The notes under the pieces: model-generated
Seen by the model: the letters and a program-made list of their open reading frames with translations, nothing else
Told to the model about the DNA's origin: nothing
Database searches by the model: none
Made by a program: the position numbers and the translations under genes
Shown: one piece after another, positions 1 through 5,109 of the stretch
Numbering within the stretch: the first letter of the stretch is position 1
Layout of the letters: each line of letters starts with the position of its first letter
From: Acholeplasmataceae bacterium
GTDB lineage: Bacteria; Bacillota_I; Bacilli_A; Acholeplasmatales; Acholeplasmataceae
Reading direction: 5' to 3'
NCBI GenBank assembly: GCA_028690555.1
Contig: JAQVBA010000077.1
Location: 1-5,109 of the forward strand
Length of the DNA: 5,109 nt

Positions 1-411
1 AGAATTATTAGTGTTGGGACAACTTCTGGATTCATTGATTTAGATGTTGGGAATTTAGTATCACTTGGATATGACCGAATAGAAAATAAAATTCAAACTG
101 CATTCACTCATGAAATCATGAAAATCTCACTCTTAATTGATAGTATTGAATATGAAGACATCAAAGATGAATCCCCAGTCATTTATCAAAACGGAAATTT
201 CAATGCGTATGATTCTTATTATCCATTGGTTTCAAATGTACCATTAGTAAATGAAGGAACCATCAGTTCATCCACCATTATATATTTTGATTTCTATTTT
301 GATCCCAATGTATATGGCATTGATTTAGAAGGTATTCCTTATACTAACAGTAATATATTTATGAATCAAGTATTCCAAATTCGTAACATTTATATGACTT
401 TGCATCCTTAA
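1..411 (+). CDS. Probable secreted TasA-like protein, 3' end only
   Basis: The reading frame is open from the first base to a TAA at 409-411, giving 136 residues of a protein whose start lies upstream. The Met at 118 is internal: no Shine-Dalgarno sequence precedes it and the frame continues upstream without a stop. What remains has no membrane segment or Cys, is rich in Tyr, Asn, Ile and Asp, and reads as alternating beta strands. Near the C-terminus, the strand IIYFDFYFDPNVYG is followed by YTNSN and a last strand, QVFQIRNIYMTL. That order (strand, F-D-x-Y or similar, Asn-rich turn, final strand) resembles the C-terminus of the protein at 1212-1871 and of SipW-dependent secreted proteins in general. 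The stop lies 16 bases before the signal peptidase start, so the two are probably co-transcribed, and the peptidase would be expected to process this protein. The signal peptide that would prove it is outside the window. Family assignment is an inference. Confidence 0.6.
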   Translation, partial: RIISVGTTSGFIDLDVGNLVSLGYDRIENKIQTAFTHEIMKISLLIDSIEYEDIKDESPVIYQNGNFNAYDSYYPLVSNVPLVNEGTISSSTIIYFDFYFDPNVYGIDLEGIPYTNSNIFMNQVFQIRNIYMTLHP

Positions 412-413
412 GT

Positions 414-419
414 GAGGAG
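414..419 (+). promoter_or_regulatory. Ribosome binding site that fixes a TTG start
   Basis: GAGGAG lies 8 bases upstream of the TTG at 428, immediately after the stop of the preceding gene. The other nearby TTG (421) is only one base from this site and in another frame. No ATG sits in the right frame at this distance, so the TTG at 428 is the best start. Confidence 0.75.
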
Positions 420-427
420 ATTGCACC

Positions 428-1072
428 TTGAAAAAACATTTACCTAAAATCATTACGGCACTATCCATTATGATTTTCTTGATTGCACTTTCTATCATGG
501 TGATTGGAACAATCGCTATTAAACGAAATGAACCACTCTATATTTTTGGAAGAGCAGTAACTGCAATTCCAACAGGATCTATGGAAGGTGACCTTGAAGA
601 TTCACTCGATATTGGTGATCTAGCCATTATCAAAAGAGGAAATTATGAAGATATAAAGATTGGTGATATTGTCGTCTTTCAAAAACCAATCACGGATGAT
701 ATAAACATCCTAGTCATACACCGGGTCATTGACATTAAAGAACAAGGATTAGTTACTAAAGGTGATGCGAATAGCACTCAAGATCAAGGATTTGTTACAG
801 AAGATGAATATCAAGGTCTCTATGTATCAAAGATTACGTGGCTAAAACCTGTCGTGACAACCGTTACAACAAGCCTTGGTAAAACCGTCATCTTTGGATT
901 AATCACCATATTACTTTTAGGATTACTCTTCTCAGAAGTGATTCATATCATTAAAACGATATCACATACACAAAAAGAAGAATTAGATAAAAAAACACAA
1001 GAAGAAATCGAAAGATTAAAAGAAATCGAAAAACAAAAAGTTATTGAAGAAACGCTTCAAAAAAAAGAATAA
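428..1072 (+). CDS. sipW: SipW-type signal peptidase I (S26B family)
   Basis: This membrane serine protease removes signal peptides from exported proteins; the SipW subtype handles TasA/camelysin-like matrix proteins. The 214 residues start with a membrane segment (about 7-30). The box with the nucleophile follows, TGSMEG with Ser51, then DIGDLAIIKR (61-70) and KIGDIVVFQ (77-85). IHRVI comes next, with His98 in the place where bacterial type I peptidases have Lys, then the TKGDAN box (Asp113; Asp119 shortly after). A Ser-His arrangement with KGDxN defines the ER/archaeal-type S26B branch to which B. subtilis SipW belongs. A second membrane segment (about 153-176) is followed by a tail (180-214) dominated by Lys, Glu and Gln that should form a charged helix or coiled coil in the cytoplasm. 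The start is TTG. It sits between genes for likely substrates (1-411 upstream; 1212 and 1868 downstream) and just before a c-di-GMP riboswitch. Assignment to S26B is confident; the symbol rests on motif pattern and context. Confidence 0.93.
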   Translation: MKKHLPKIITALSIMIFLIALSIMVIGTIAIKRNEPLYIFGRAVTAIPTGSMEGDLEDSLDIGDLAIIKRGNYEDIKIGDIVVFQKPITDDINILVIHRVIDIKEQGLVTKGDANSTQDQGFVTEDEYQGLYVSKITWLKPVVTTVTTSLGKTVIFGLITILLLGLLFSEVIHIIKTISHTQKEELDKKTQEEIERLKEIEKQKVIEETLQKKE

Positions 1073-1087
1073 ATTAAATCAAAAAAT

Positions 1088-1154
1088 ATAGGCAAAACTA
1101 GGGAAACCTAGTGACGCAAAGCTATAGGGCCCATATGGGGTAGCCAGTTGCACG
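1088..1154 (+). ncRNA. Cyclic-di-GMP-I (GEMM-I) riboswitch aptamer
   Basis: The segment carries the conserved blocks of the class I c-di-GMP aptamer in order. GGCAAAAC comes first, then a hairpin ACTAGG/CCTAGT (1097-1102 with 1107-1112) closed by a GAAA tetraloop (1103-1106). Next are GACGCAAAGC (1113-1122) and a second arm in which GCTA (1121-1124) pairs with TAGC (1141-1144) and CCC (1130-1132) with GGG. TAGGG (1125-1129) is placed as the expected receptor for the tetraloop. CAGTTGC closes the aptamer, and GCAA (1092-1095) can pair with TTGC (1148-1151) as the base helix. By alignment from memory to the Vibrio Vc2 aptamer, the ligand-contacting positions G20 and A47 correspond to G1092 and A1119, both retained; a G at the first favours c-di-GMP over cGAMP. 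It is a single aptamer, in the leader of the TasA-like genes and 15 bases after the peptidase stop. The base helix is short, so the outer boundaries are approximate. Confidence 0.92.
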
Positions 1155-1190
1155 AATCTATTTAGATTTGTTCAACTGGCTTTTCGTATT
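1142..1190 (+). terminator. Riboswitch-controlled intrinsic terminator
   Basis: AGCCAGTTG (1142-1150) pairs perfectly with CAACTGGCT (1173-1181). After one C/T mismatch, the stem continues as ACGAATCT (1152-1159) with AGATTTGT (1164-1171), including one G-T pair, around an ATTT loop. The result is about 17 base pairs followed by TTTTCGTATTT, a usable though interrupted T tract. The 5' arm is the 3' strand of the aptamer: it includes part of TAGC and most of CAGTTGC. Aptamer folding and terminator formation therefore exclude each other. Ligand binding should hold back the 5' arm and permit read-through, which is an ON switch. The direction of control is inferred from this overlap. Confidence 0.88.
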
Positions 1191-1197
1191 TATAAAG

Positions 1198-1204
1198 AAG
1201 GAGG
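1198..1204 (+). promoter_or_regulatory. Strong ribosome binding site
   Basis: A full AAGGAGG lies 7 bases before the ATG at 1212 and downstream of the terminator. It is not part of the terminator hairpin or the aptamer, so the switch appears to act on transcription rather than on access to this site. Confidence 0.85.
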
Positions 1205-1211
1205 CAAGACG

Positions 1212-1871
1212 ATGAGAAAGTATAGTTTAATCATCTTATCCATTTTAATCATTGTACTATCTGTCGTTGGCATAAGCTACGCTTGGTTTACATACCTTGA
1301 AACCAAATCGCTTGCATCTTTCACAGCTGGTGAAATTGATTTAGAATTAAAAGCAAATCAAGAGATCGTCATCGATAGTTACGATTTATCAGGTTTAGCC
1401 TATATTGATTATGAAGATGATTTATTAAACAATATTTCAGGATCATTTGATGATATGGCATCGGTTTTAAGATTAGATTTTTTCGCATCTGAAAACACGG
1501 TTGCGATTAAAAATCAAATTGAACTGATTGAAAATGATTCCACAGAGGGTTTATTTTATATCATTCTATTTGAAGGTTTAAACTTAACACTTGAAGACCC
1601 CATTCAAAGTAATTATCGTGACATAATCTTAAGCATTATTGCATCTGAAACAACAAAAGTAGAACAACTACAAGCCATCCGTGATTATAATCAATCGACA
1701 ATTGATTACTTAGAAACTGTAGGATTAACGGCAAATGAAACACTCACCATTCAAATCGCTTTCTTTGGTGATTATGATGGACTTCCTGTCGGTGAAGATT
1801 ATTTGAACCAATCTTTCCCATTCACATTGATCATTCACACAATCAATGAAAAGGGCGTGTTCCAGCCATGA
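1212..1871 (+). CDS. TasA/camelysin-like secreted protein with SipW-type signal peptide (first of pair)
   Basis: The 219-residue product begins MRK, a hydrophobic stretch (4-22) and then GISYAWFTYLE, with likely cleavage after Ala24. The G-x-(S/T)YA-(aromatic)F pattern marks signal peptides cut by SipW-type peptidases. It is followed by SFTAGEIDLEL (36-46), matching the F-x-(A/S)G-x-(L/I/F)D-(L/V) block that follows the signal in TasA and camelysin. The mature part (about 195 residues) has no Cys and no second membrane segment. It contains a stretch with helical character (147-170) and ends in beta strands with LTIQIAFFGDYDG (178-190), DYLNQSF and FTLIIHTI. The expected role is an extracellular fibre or matrix subunit. 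It is the first gene after the riboswitch terminator, has a strong AAGGAGG site, and its TGA overlaps the next start (ATGA). The mature sequence is divergent, so the export class is surer than polymerisation into fibres. Confidence 0.82.
   Translation: MRKYSLIILSILIIVLSVVGISYAWFTYLETKSLASFTAGEIDLELKANQEIVIDSYDLSGLAYIDYEDDLLNNISGSFDDMASVLRLDFFASENTVAIKNQIELIENDSTEGLFYIILFEGLNLTLEDPIQSNYRDIILSIIASETTKVEQLQAIRDYNQSTIDYLETVGLTANETLTIQIAFFGDYDGLPVGEDYLNQSFPFTLIIHTINEKGVFQP
1868..1871 (+). promoter_or_regulatory. ATGA stop-start overlap (translational coupling)
   Basis: The TGA of the first TasA-like gene (1869-1871) is nested in the start of the second. Because the second gene has only a weak upstream AAAGGG, reinitiation by the same ribosomes is likely. 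This would keep the two secreted proteins in a roughly fixed ratio. Confidence 0.75.
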
Positions 1872-2560
1872 TGCACTTAAATTTTAGAAGACGAATCGTC
1901 ATTTCAATGATGATTCTCATCTTAACGATGAGTTTAACATTTGGAATCACCTATGCTTATTTTGAAGTCAACAAAGAGCATGGGATCATCATTGAAACTG
2001 GTGAATTTGATGTTGAAATATTTGTTTATTTTGGGGATTTATTGTTAGATTCAGAATCACCATATTATGATTCAGAGAAACAAATTATTATCGTAAATGC
2101 TTTTGATCCTCTGGCTGAAAATTATATTGAAGATTTACAAATTTATCTAGTTATTAACCCTTTAGTCGCAAGTCGACTTAGATTAAAGTTTCAAGACCAA
2201 TGGGAAATGCGAAGAGTTTATATTGATCAACCCATCGAAGATCCGATTCCAGATATCGTAGAAAATCTATATCATCCGAGAAAAGATAGTACATATTACC
2301 CATTTTCACTCTTAAAAATGAACCCTGAATTCACCTATATTTATGGGGGAGATAAGTATTTATATTTTGATCAAGTGATCAGAAGAGATGCATCAACTAC
2401 CCTTCATATCATTGATGGTGGAGATCCTTATCCGGTGAGAAGTAATGAAGTATTTAATGAAACAGTATATGTTTATATTGATCTAACGATTGAATTAGTA
2501 CAAGCCAATCGATTTTCTCAGGTGTGGGGTATTCCATTAGATTTTTATACGAATCCTTAA
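1868..2560 (+). CDS. TasA/camelysin-like secreted protein with SipW-type signal peptide (second of pair)
   Basis: This 230-residue product has a basic start (RRR at 7-9), a hydrophobic core (10-26) and FGITYAYFEV, with likely cleavage after Ala30. IIETGEFDVEIFV (41-53) follows, the counterpart of the AGEIDLEL block in the preceding protein. The mature chain is beta-rich and Cys-free. QIYLVINPLVASRLRLKFQDQWEMRR (91-116) reads as two strands and a turn. Near the end, VYVYIDLTIELVQANRFSQVWG (200-221) resembles the last strand and VQA segment of TasA-like proteins. The chosen ATG (1868) overlaps the previous stop as ATGA; a second in-frame ATG follows at 1871. AAAGGG at 1850-1855 is a weak, rather distant site, so translation probably depends on coupling with the gene before it. 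It lies 18 bases before the GLUG protein gene. A matrix-subunit role in partnership with the preceding protein is inferred. Confidence 0.82.
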   Translation: MMHLNFRRRIVISMMILILTMSLTFGITYAYFEVNKEHGIIIETGEFDVEIFVYFGDLLLDSESPYYDSEKQIIIVNAFDPLAENYIEDLQIYLVINPLVASRLRLKFQDQWEMRRVYIDQPIEDPIPDIVENLYHPRKDSTYYPFSLLKMNPEFTYIYGGDKYLYFDQVIRRDASTTLHIIDGGDPYPVRSNEVFNETVYVYIDLTIELVQANRFSQVWGIPLDFYTNP

Positions 2561-2562
2561 AA

Positions 2563-2567
2563 AAAGG
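2563..2567 (+). promoter_or_regulatory. Ribosome binding site selecting the 2579 start
   Basis: AAAGG within AAAGGGATGTGA lies 11 bases before the ATG at 2579. Competing starts are dead ends: the ATG at 2569 is followed at once by TGA, the GTG at 2571 reaches TAA after four codons, and the ATG at 2575 stops after about 26 codons. Only 2579 opens the long frame with a hydrophobic N-terminus; an in-frame ATG at 2594 is a less likely alternative. Confidence 0.6.
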
Positions 2568-2578
2568 GATGTGAATGA

Positions 2579-5109
2579 ATGTTAATTCTAAAAATGGCAA
2601 AAAAAATAATATCCATAACTTTCATCCTTACGTTAGGATTTTTTGTCTTTGATTTTTTAGGATTAACAGATTTAAGAGGAAACGATTATCAGGAATCCAC
2701 CTCATGGCAAGGTGAAGATATCGGCTTTACACCTCAACTTGATGTCAGTTTTGAGAGCACATATGTGCCTTTTTCTGTTATTTATCAAGACCCATTACAA
2801 ATTGATAACACCAAAACTTATGTCATTGAAAATGCAGAAGACCTCTATTTTTTATCGCGCGCGTCACGCGAGAGTTATAAAACACAGTTTATGTCATTAA
2901 ATTATGTTTTAGGAAATAACATTGATTATTATGAAATCGTACAACAAAACATTGATAATCGTTTCGTTCCTATTGGATTCATTGAACCATTCAATGGAAC
3001 ATTTGATGGACAAGGTTATGAAATCACAAATCTTTTCTATCAAACGATTATGAGTGAAGACTCATATAATAATGATTATTTTGGATTAAGATTTTATTCG
3101 ATGTTCTCTAAGATTGGAACAAGCGGTGTCATTAAAAACTTTGGTTTAATTAACCCAATCATGATTCAACCGATTGAATGGGGTATTATGAATCATGCCT
3201 CATTTATTGCGGGTGAAAATCGTGGCTTAATTGAGAACGTTTATGTCAGAGATACAAGAGGCGTCAGTGCTGGTATGTCTGTTGAAGGTAATTTTCATTT
3301 ATCAGGACTTGTATCAATTAATTATGGAACCGTTCAACAAGCATATCTTGCGACTCCACATGTACGTGCGATCGCAGTACTCGATTATCAAACAACCAAT
3401 GTCGGTTTTTATCAAAACACTGGAACTATTACGAATGTATTTTATGATACATCGATCTATGAAGATACCAATACAACCAATAATTACATCACACCACTTT
3501 TAACAAGTCAATTTATGAACCATGCTCTATTTTCAGAAGATTGGTTTTTTAGTGATTCATATCAAGTTCTAGCTTCTGATCCTAGTGAATATCAACAAGT
3601 CACTTTAGATCATATTTATCCAATTTTACAGGGTCTCGATGTAATTAATAATAAACTCGTCATTAAAGATGCTGTGGGCTTTAGTTACATGAATGAACTT
3701 TTAAAGTTTTCAGGATTTTTTAGAAATGCAACGTATGAAATCATTCATGATATTGATATGAAAGAATTATCCAGTGATAACTATAAAGCTGCAGGGGTTG
3801 CATTTAATGGCACATTGACCAGTAGTATAGCTACCATTGATTCTGTTTTATATCCACGTTTTGAAAGTCAAGGTGGAAGTCCTAATCACCATTCGATTTT
3901 AAATCTATCGATTGAAAATGGAACTGTATTAGGTGTTTATCAATCTTATGCATTATTTCCTGCGCTTTTTGGACACGTTAAAAATTTAAATTTCATCGAT
4001 TTATCAATTAATGCATTCGATATATCAAACGCTTCTAATATGACTAAAGTATTAGTTGGAGCCATTGCTGGTCAAATGAATGAAGGCTCAATCGAAAATG
4101 TTCACATTCTTGGCGATCTATATGTTCCACAAAGTAGCACTCCAACGACAAAACTTATCGTAGGTGGATTGGTTGCTGAAGGAAATGGACAAATTAGTCA
4201 CTCGTCAACTAATGGTAATTTAACAGTTGATACGCAAATTTTTGATATCAAGAGTAACGAAAGTGCTGTTGGTGGACTCATCGGTAAAACAAGTGGCATT
4301 GAAATTAATGAATCGATTAACAATTTAGCAATTTTATCATTTGGTTATACGACCTTAAATGATTCTACCATTTATGTGGGTGGACTCATCGGTCATGGTG
4401 ATCTACGTTCTTTAAACCGCAGTATCAATAGTGGAAACATCACATCTACAAAAGTAGATAGTTATCAAAAGCATATCTATTTAGGTGGTATCATTGGGAA
4501 ACAAACGAGCCAAATGTCAGATGTTTCTCACATCTTTAATGATGGCAACTTAGATTTATACATTAACCAAGCAATGCATGTTAGAATGAATGGCTATGGT
4601 TATTTTGAATATAATAATCTGATTGAAGATCAAGAATTAGATATGTTAAGTATCACGAATAGTGGACGTATCCGTACACTATATCCAGAAGGTTTAATTT
4701 TATCTGCAACCGATATGGAAATGATGGATATTAATATCTCTGGTGTCTATGCAAGTTTGGGTGTTGAAGCAACTTTCAAAGGCTTATTTAATAATGGTGA
4801 TATGATTGTTGACCCAGCAGCTACAAAGATGCTCGCAGGAGTTCTCATTTTAAATAATCAATTTGATTCCTTATTGATTCATGCATATCAAACTGGAACT
4901 TTCACATTAACTTCGATGCAATCTTTAAACAGAATGGAAACTAAAGTTGCAGGAATAAGCTTAGGTGAACACATTTCTTATGATCATTTAAGAAATGAAG
5001 GAAATATAACCGTTACATTTGATCATCAAACATCTGTGTTACAAGGTTCATTATTTGTGAATGGTTTATTTGATTCATTATCTGATGGACAATTAGCAAC
5101 CAATCTTTT
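2579..5109 (+). CDS. Large GLUG-motif adhesin-like surface protein, 5' part
   Basis: The frame stays open from the ATG at 2579 to the window end (843 codons and two bases), so the C-terminus and any cell-wall or membrane anchor are missing. Residues 8-28 are hydrophobic after two Lys and serve as signal peptide or anchor; no SipW-type YA-aromatic-F site is visible. Two copies of a module follow. Copy one starts YVIENAEDLYFLS (81), continues with FNGTFDGQGYEITNL (138-152) and GLUG-like turns at 209, 241 and 275, and closes with DWFF (321) and YPIL (347). Copy two starts LVIKDAVGF (360), with GVAFNGTL (406), ALFGHVKNLNF (462) and a ladder of VGAIAG, VGGLVA, VGGLIG, VGGLIG, LGGIIG at 493, 528, 564, 600 and 635. 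The FxGTFDGxGYxIxNL and VGGLIG signatures are those of GLUG repeats in bacterial surface and adhesion proteins, predicted to form a right-handed beta-helix. It follows the TasA-like pair by 18 bases, hence probably the same transcript and c-di-GMP control. The partner it binds is unknown. Confidence 0.85.
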   Translation, partial: MLILKMAKKIISITFILTLGFFVFDFLGLTDLRGNDYQESTSWQGEDIGFTPQLDVSFESTYVPFSVIYQDPLQIDNTKTYVIENAEDLYFLSRASRESYKTQFMSLNYVLGNNIDYYEIVQQNIDNRFVPIGFIEPFNGTFDGQGYEITNLFYQTIMSEDSYNNDYFGLRFYSMFSKIGTSGVIKNFGLINPIMIQPIEWGIMNHASFIAGENRGLIENVYVRDTRGVSAGMSVEGNFHLSGLVSINYGTVQQAYLATPHVRAIAVLDYQTTNVGFYQNTGTITNVFYDTSIYEDTNTTNNYITPLLTSQFMNHALFSEDWFFSDSYQVLASDPSEYQQVTLDHIYPILQGLDVINNKLVIKDAVGFSYMNELLKFSGFFRNATYEIIHDIDMKELSSDNYKAAGVAFNGTLTSSIATIDSVLYPRFESQGGSPNHHSILNLSIENGTVLGVYQSYALFPALFGHVKNLNFIDLSINAFDISNASNMTKVLVGAIAGQMNEGSIENVHILGDLYVPQSSTPTTKLIVGGLVAEGNGQISHSSTNGNLTVDTQIFDIKSNESAVGGLIGKTSGIEINESINNLAILSFGYTTLNDSTIYVGGLIGHGDLRSLNRSINSGNITSTKVDSYQKHIYLGGIIGKQTSQMSDVSHIFNDGNLDLYINQAMHVRMNGYGYFEYNNLIEDQELDMLSITNSGRIRTLYPEGLILSATDMEMMDINISGVYASLGVEATFKGLFNNGDMIVDPAATKMLAGVLILNNQFDSLLIHAYQTGTFTLTSMQSLNRMETKVAGISLGEHISYDHLRNEGNITVTFDHQTSVLQGSLFVNGLFDSLSDGQLATNL
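4055..4498 (+). repeat. Five GLUG-type repeats, 35-36 codons each
   Basis: Within the large surface protein, the turn motif (V/L)GG(L/I)(I/V)(G/A) and its variant VGAIAG begin at residues 493, 528, 564, 600 and 635, spaced 35, 36, 36 and 35 residues. The two central copies share the exact 15-mer GGTGGACTCATCGGT at 4271-4285 and 4379-4393, exactly 108 bases apart. Copies drift further downstream (LAGVLI at 752, VAGISLG at 790, VNGLFD at 827; spacing 37-38). The coordinates cover motif to motif; the last repeat extends past the end given. Confidence 0.8.

Noticed and set aside
118..411. A separate 97-residue gene starting at the ATG at 118
   Set aside because: The same frame is open back to base 1 with protein-like sequence, and no ribosome binding site precedes 118, so this is an internal Met of a longer gene.
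1044..1060. Inverted repeat TTGAAG-AAACG-CTTCAA near the end of sipW as a terminator
   Set aside because: It is AT-rich, only 6 bp, inside the coding region, and followed by A rather than T on the + strand.
1044..1075. A promoter before the riboswitch (TTGAAG as -35, TAAATT-like as -10)
   Set aside because: The spacing to the best -10-like hexamer is about 20 bases and both boxes are poor. In DNA this AT-rich such matches are expected by chance.
1088..1190. Another RNA class (T-box, SAM or purine riboswitch, or self-cleaving ribozyme)
   Set aside because: The GAAA hairpin plus GACGCAAAGC and CAGTTGC order fits GEMM-I, and no motifs of the other classes are present.
2575..2655. A short leader peptide from the ATG at 2575
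   Set aside because: It is about 26 codons, out of frame with the adhesin and starts only four bases before the real start. The N-terminal coding signal belongs to the 2579 frame.
2712..2900. A 62-codon open frame on the + strand
   Set aside because: It overlaps the long GLUG-protein frame, has no ribosome binding site, and its His/Leu-rich translation looks like an out-of-frame reading.
3231..3503. A 90-codon open frame on the + strand
   Set aside because: It lies wholly inside the GLUG-protein gene in another frame, has no ribosome binding site or recognisable domain, and is a shadow.
4055..4498. CRISPR-like or non-coding tandem repeat
   Set aside because: The periodicity is at the protein level (35-36 codons) within an intact frame. 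The only exact nucleotide repeat is a 15-mer, with no spacer structure.

Overview
The window is an AT-rich, densely packed, single-strand stretch that looks like part of a low-GC Gram-positive-type genome (Bacillota, or a related wall-poor lineage such as Acholeplasma- or Izemoplasma-like bacteria). The evidence is base composition, strong AAGGAGG/GAGGAG ribosome binding sites, and a SipW/TasA-type secretion module. Trp is written as TGG throughout and TGA ends one gene, so the ordinary bacterial code fits better than the Mycoplasma code. Exact taxonomy cannot be fixed from the sequence.

Layout, all on the + strand: (1) 1-411, the 3' end of a gene for a probable secreted beta-rich protein. 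(2) 428-1072, a SipW-type (S26B) signal peptidase with a TTG start. (3) 1088-1154, a cyclic-di-GMP-I (GEMM-I) riboswitch aptamer, whose 3' strand is reused as the 5' arm of a long intrinsic terminator (1142-1190). (4) 1212-1871 and 1868-2560, two translationally coupled genes for TasA/camelysin-like proteins with SipW-type signal peptides. (5) 2579-5109, the first 843 codons of a large GLUG-motif, adhesin-like surface protein that runs off the window. There is no gene-free stretch over 300 bases; the longest gap (1073-1211) is filled by the riboswitch and terminator.

Proposed logic: the peptidase releases the TasA-like subunits, which would form extracellular fibres or matrix, and the large repeat protein would be a co-expressed adhesin. 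The riboswitch between the peptidase gene and its likely substrates would allow transcription of the fibre and adhesin genes only when c-di-GMP is high, because the folded aptamer and the terminator compete for the same bases. This gives a compact, plausible c-di-GMP-gated biofilm/adhesion operon. The parts belong to known families. What may be new is their combination: an ON riboswitch inside a sipW-tasA-like operon that leads into a GLUG adhesin.
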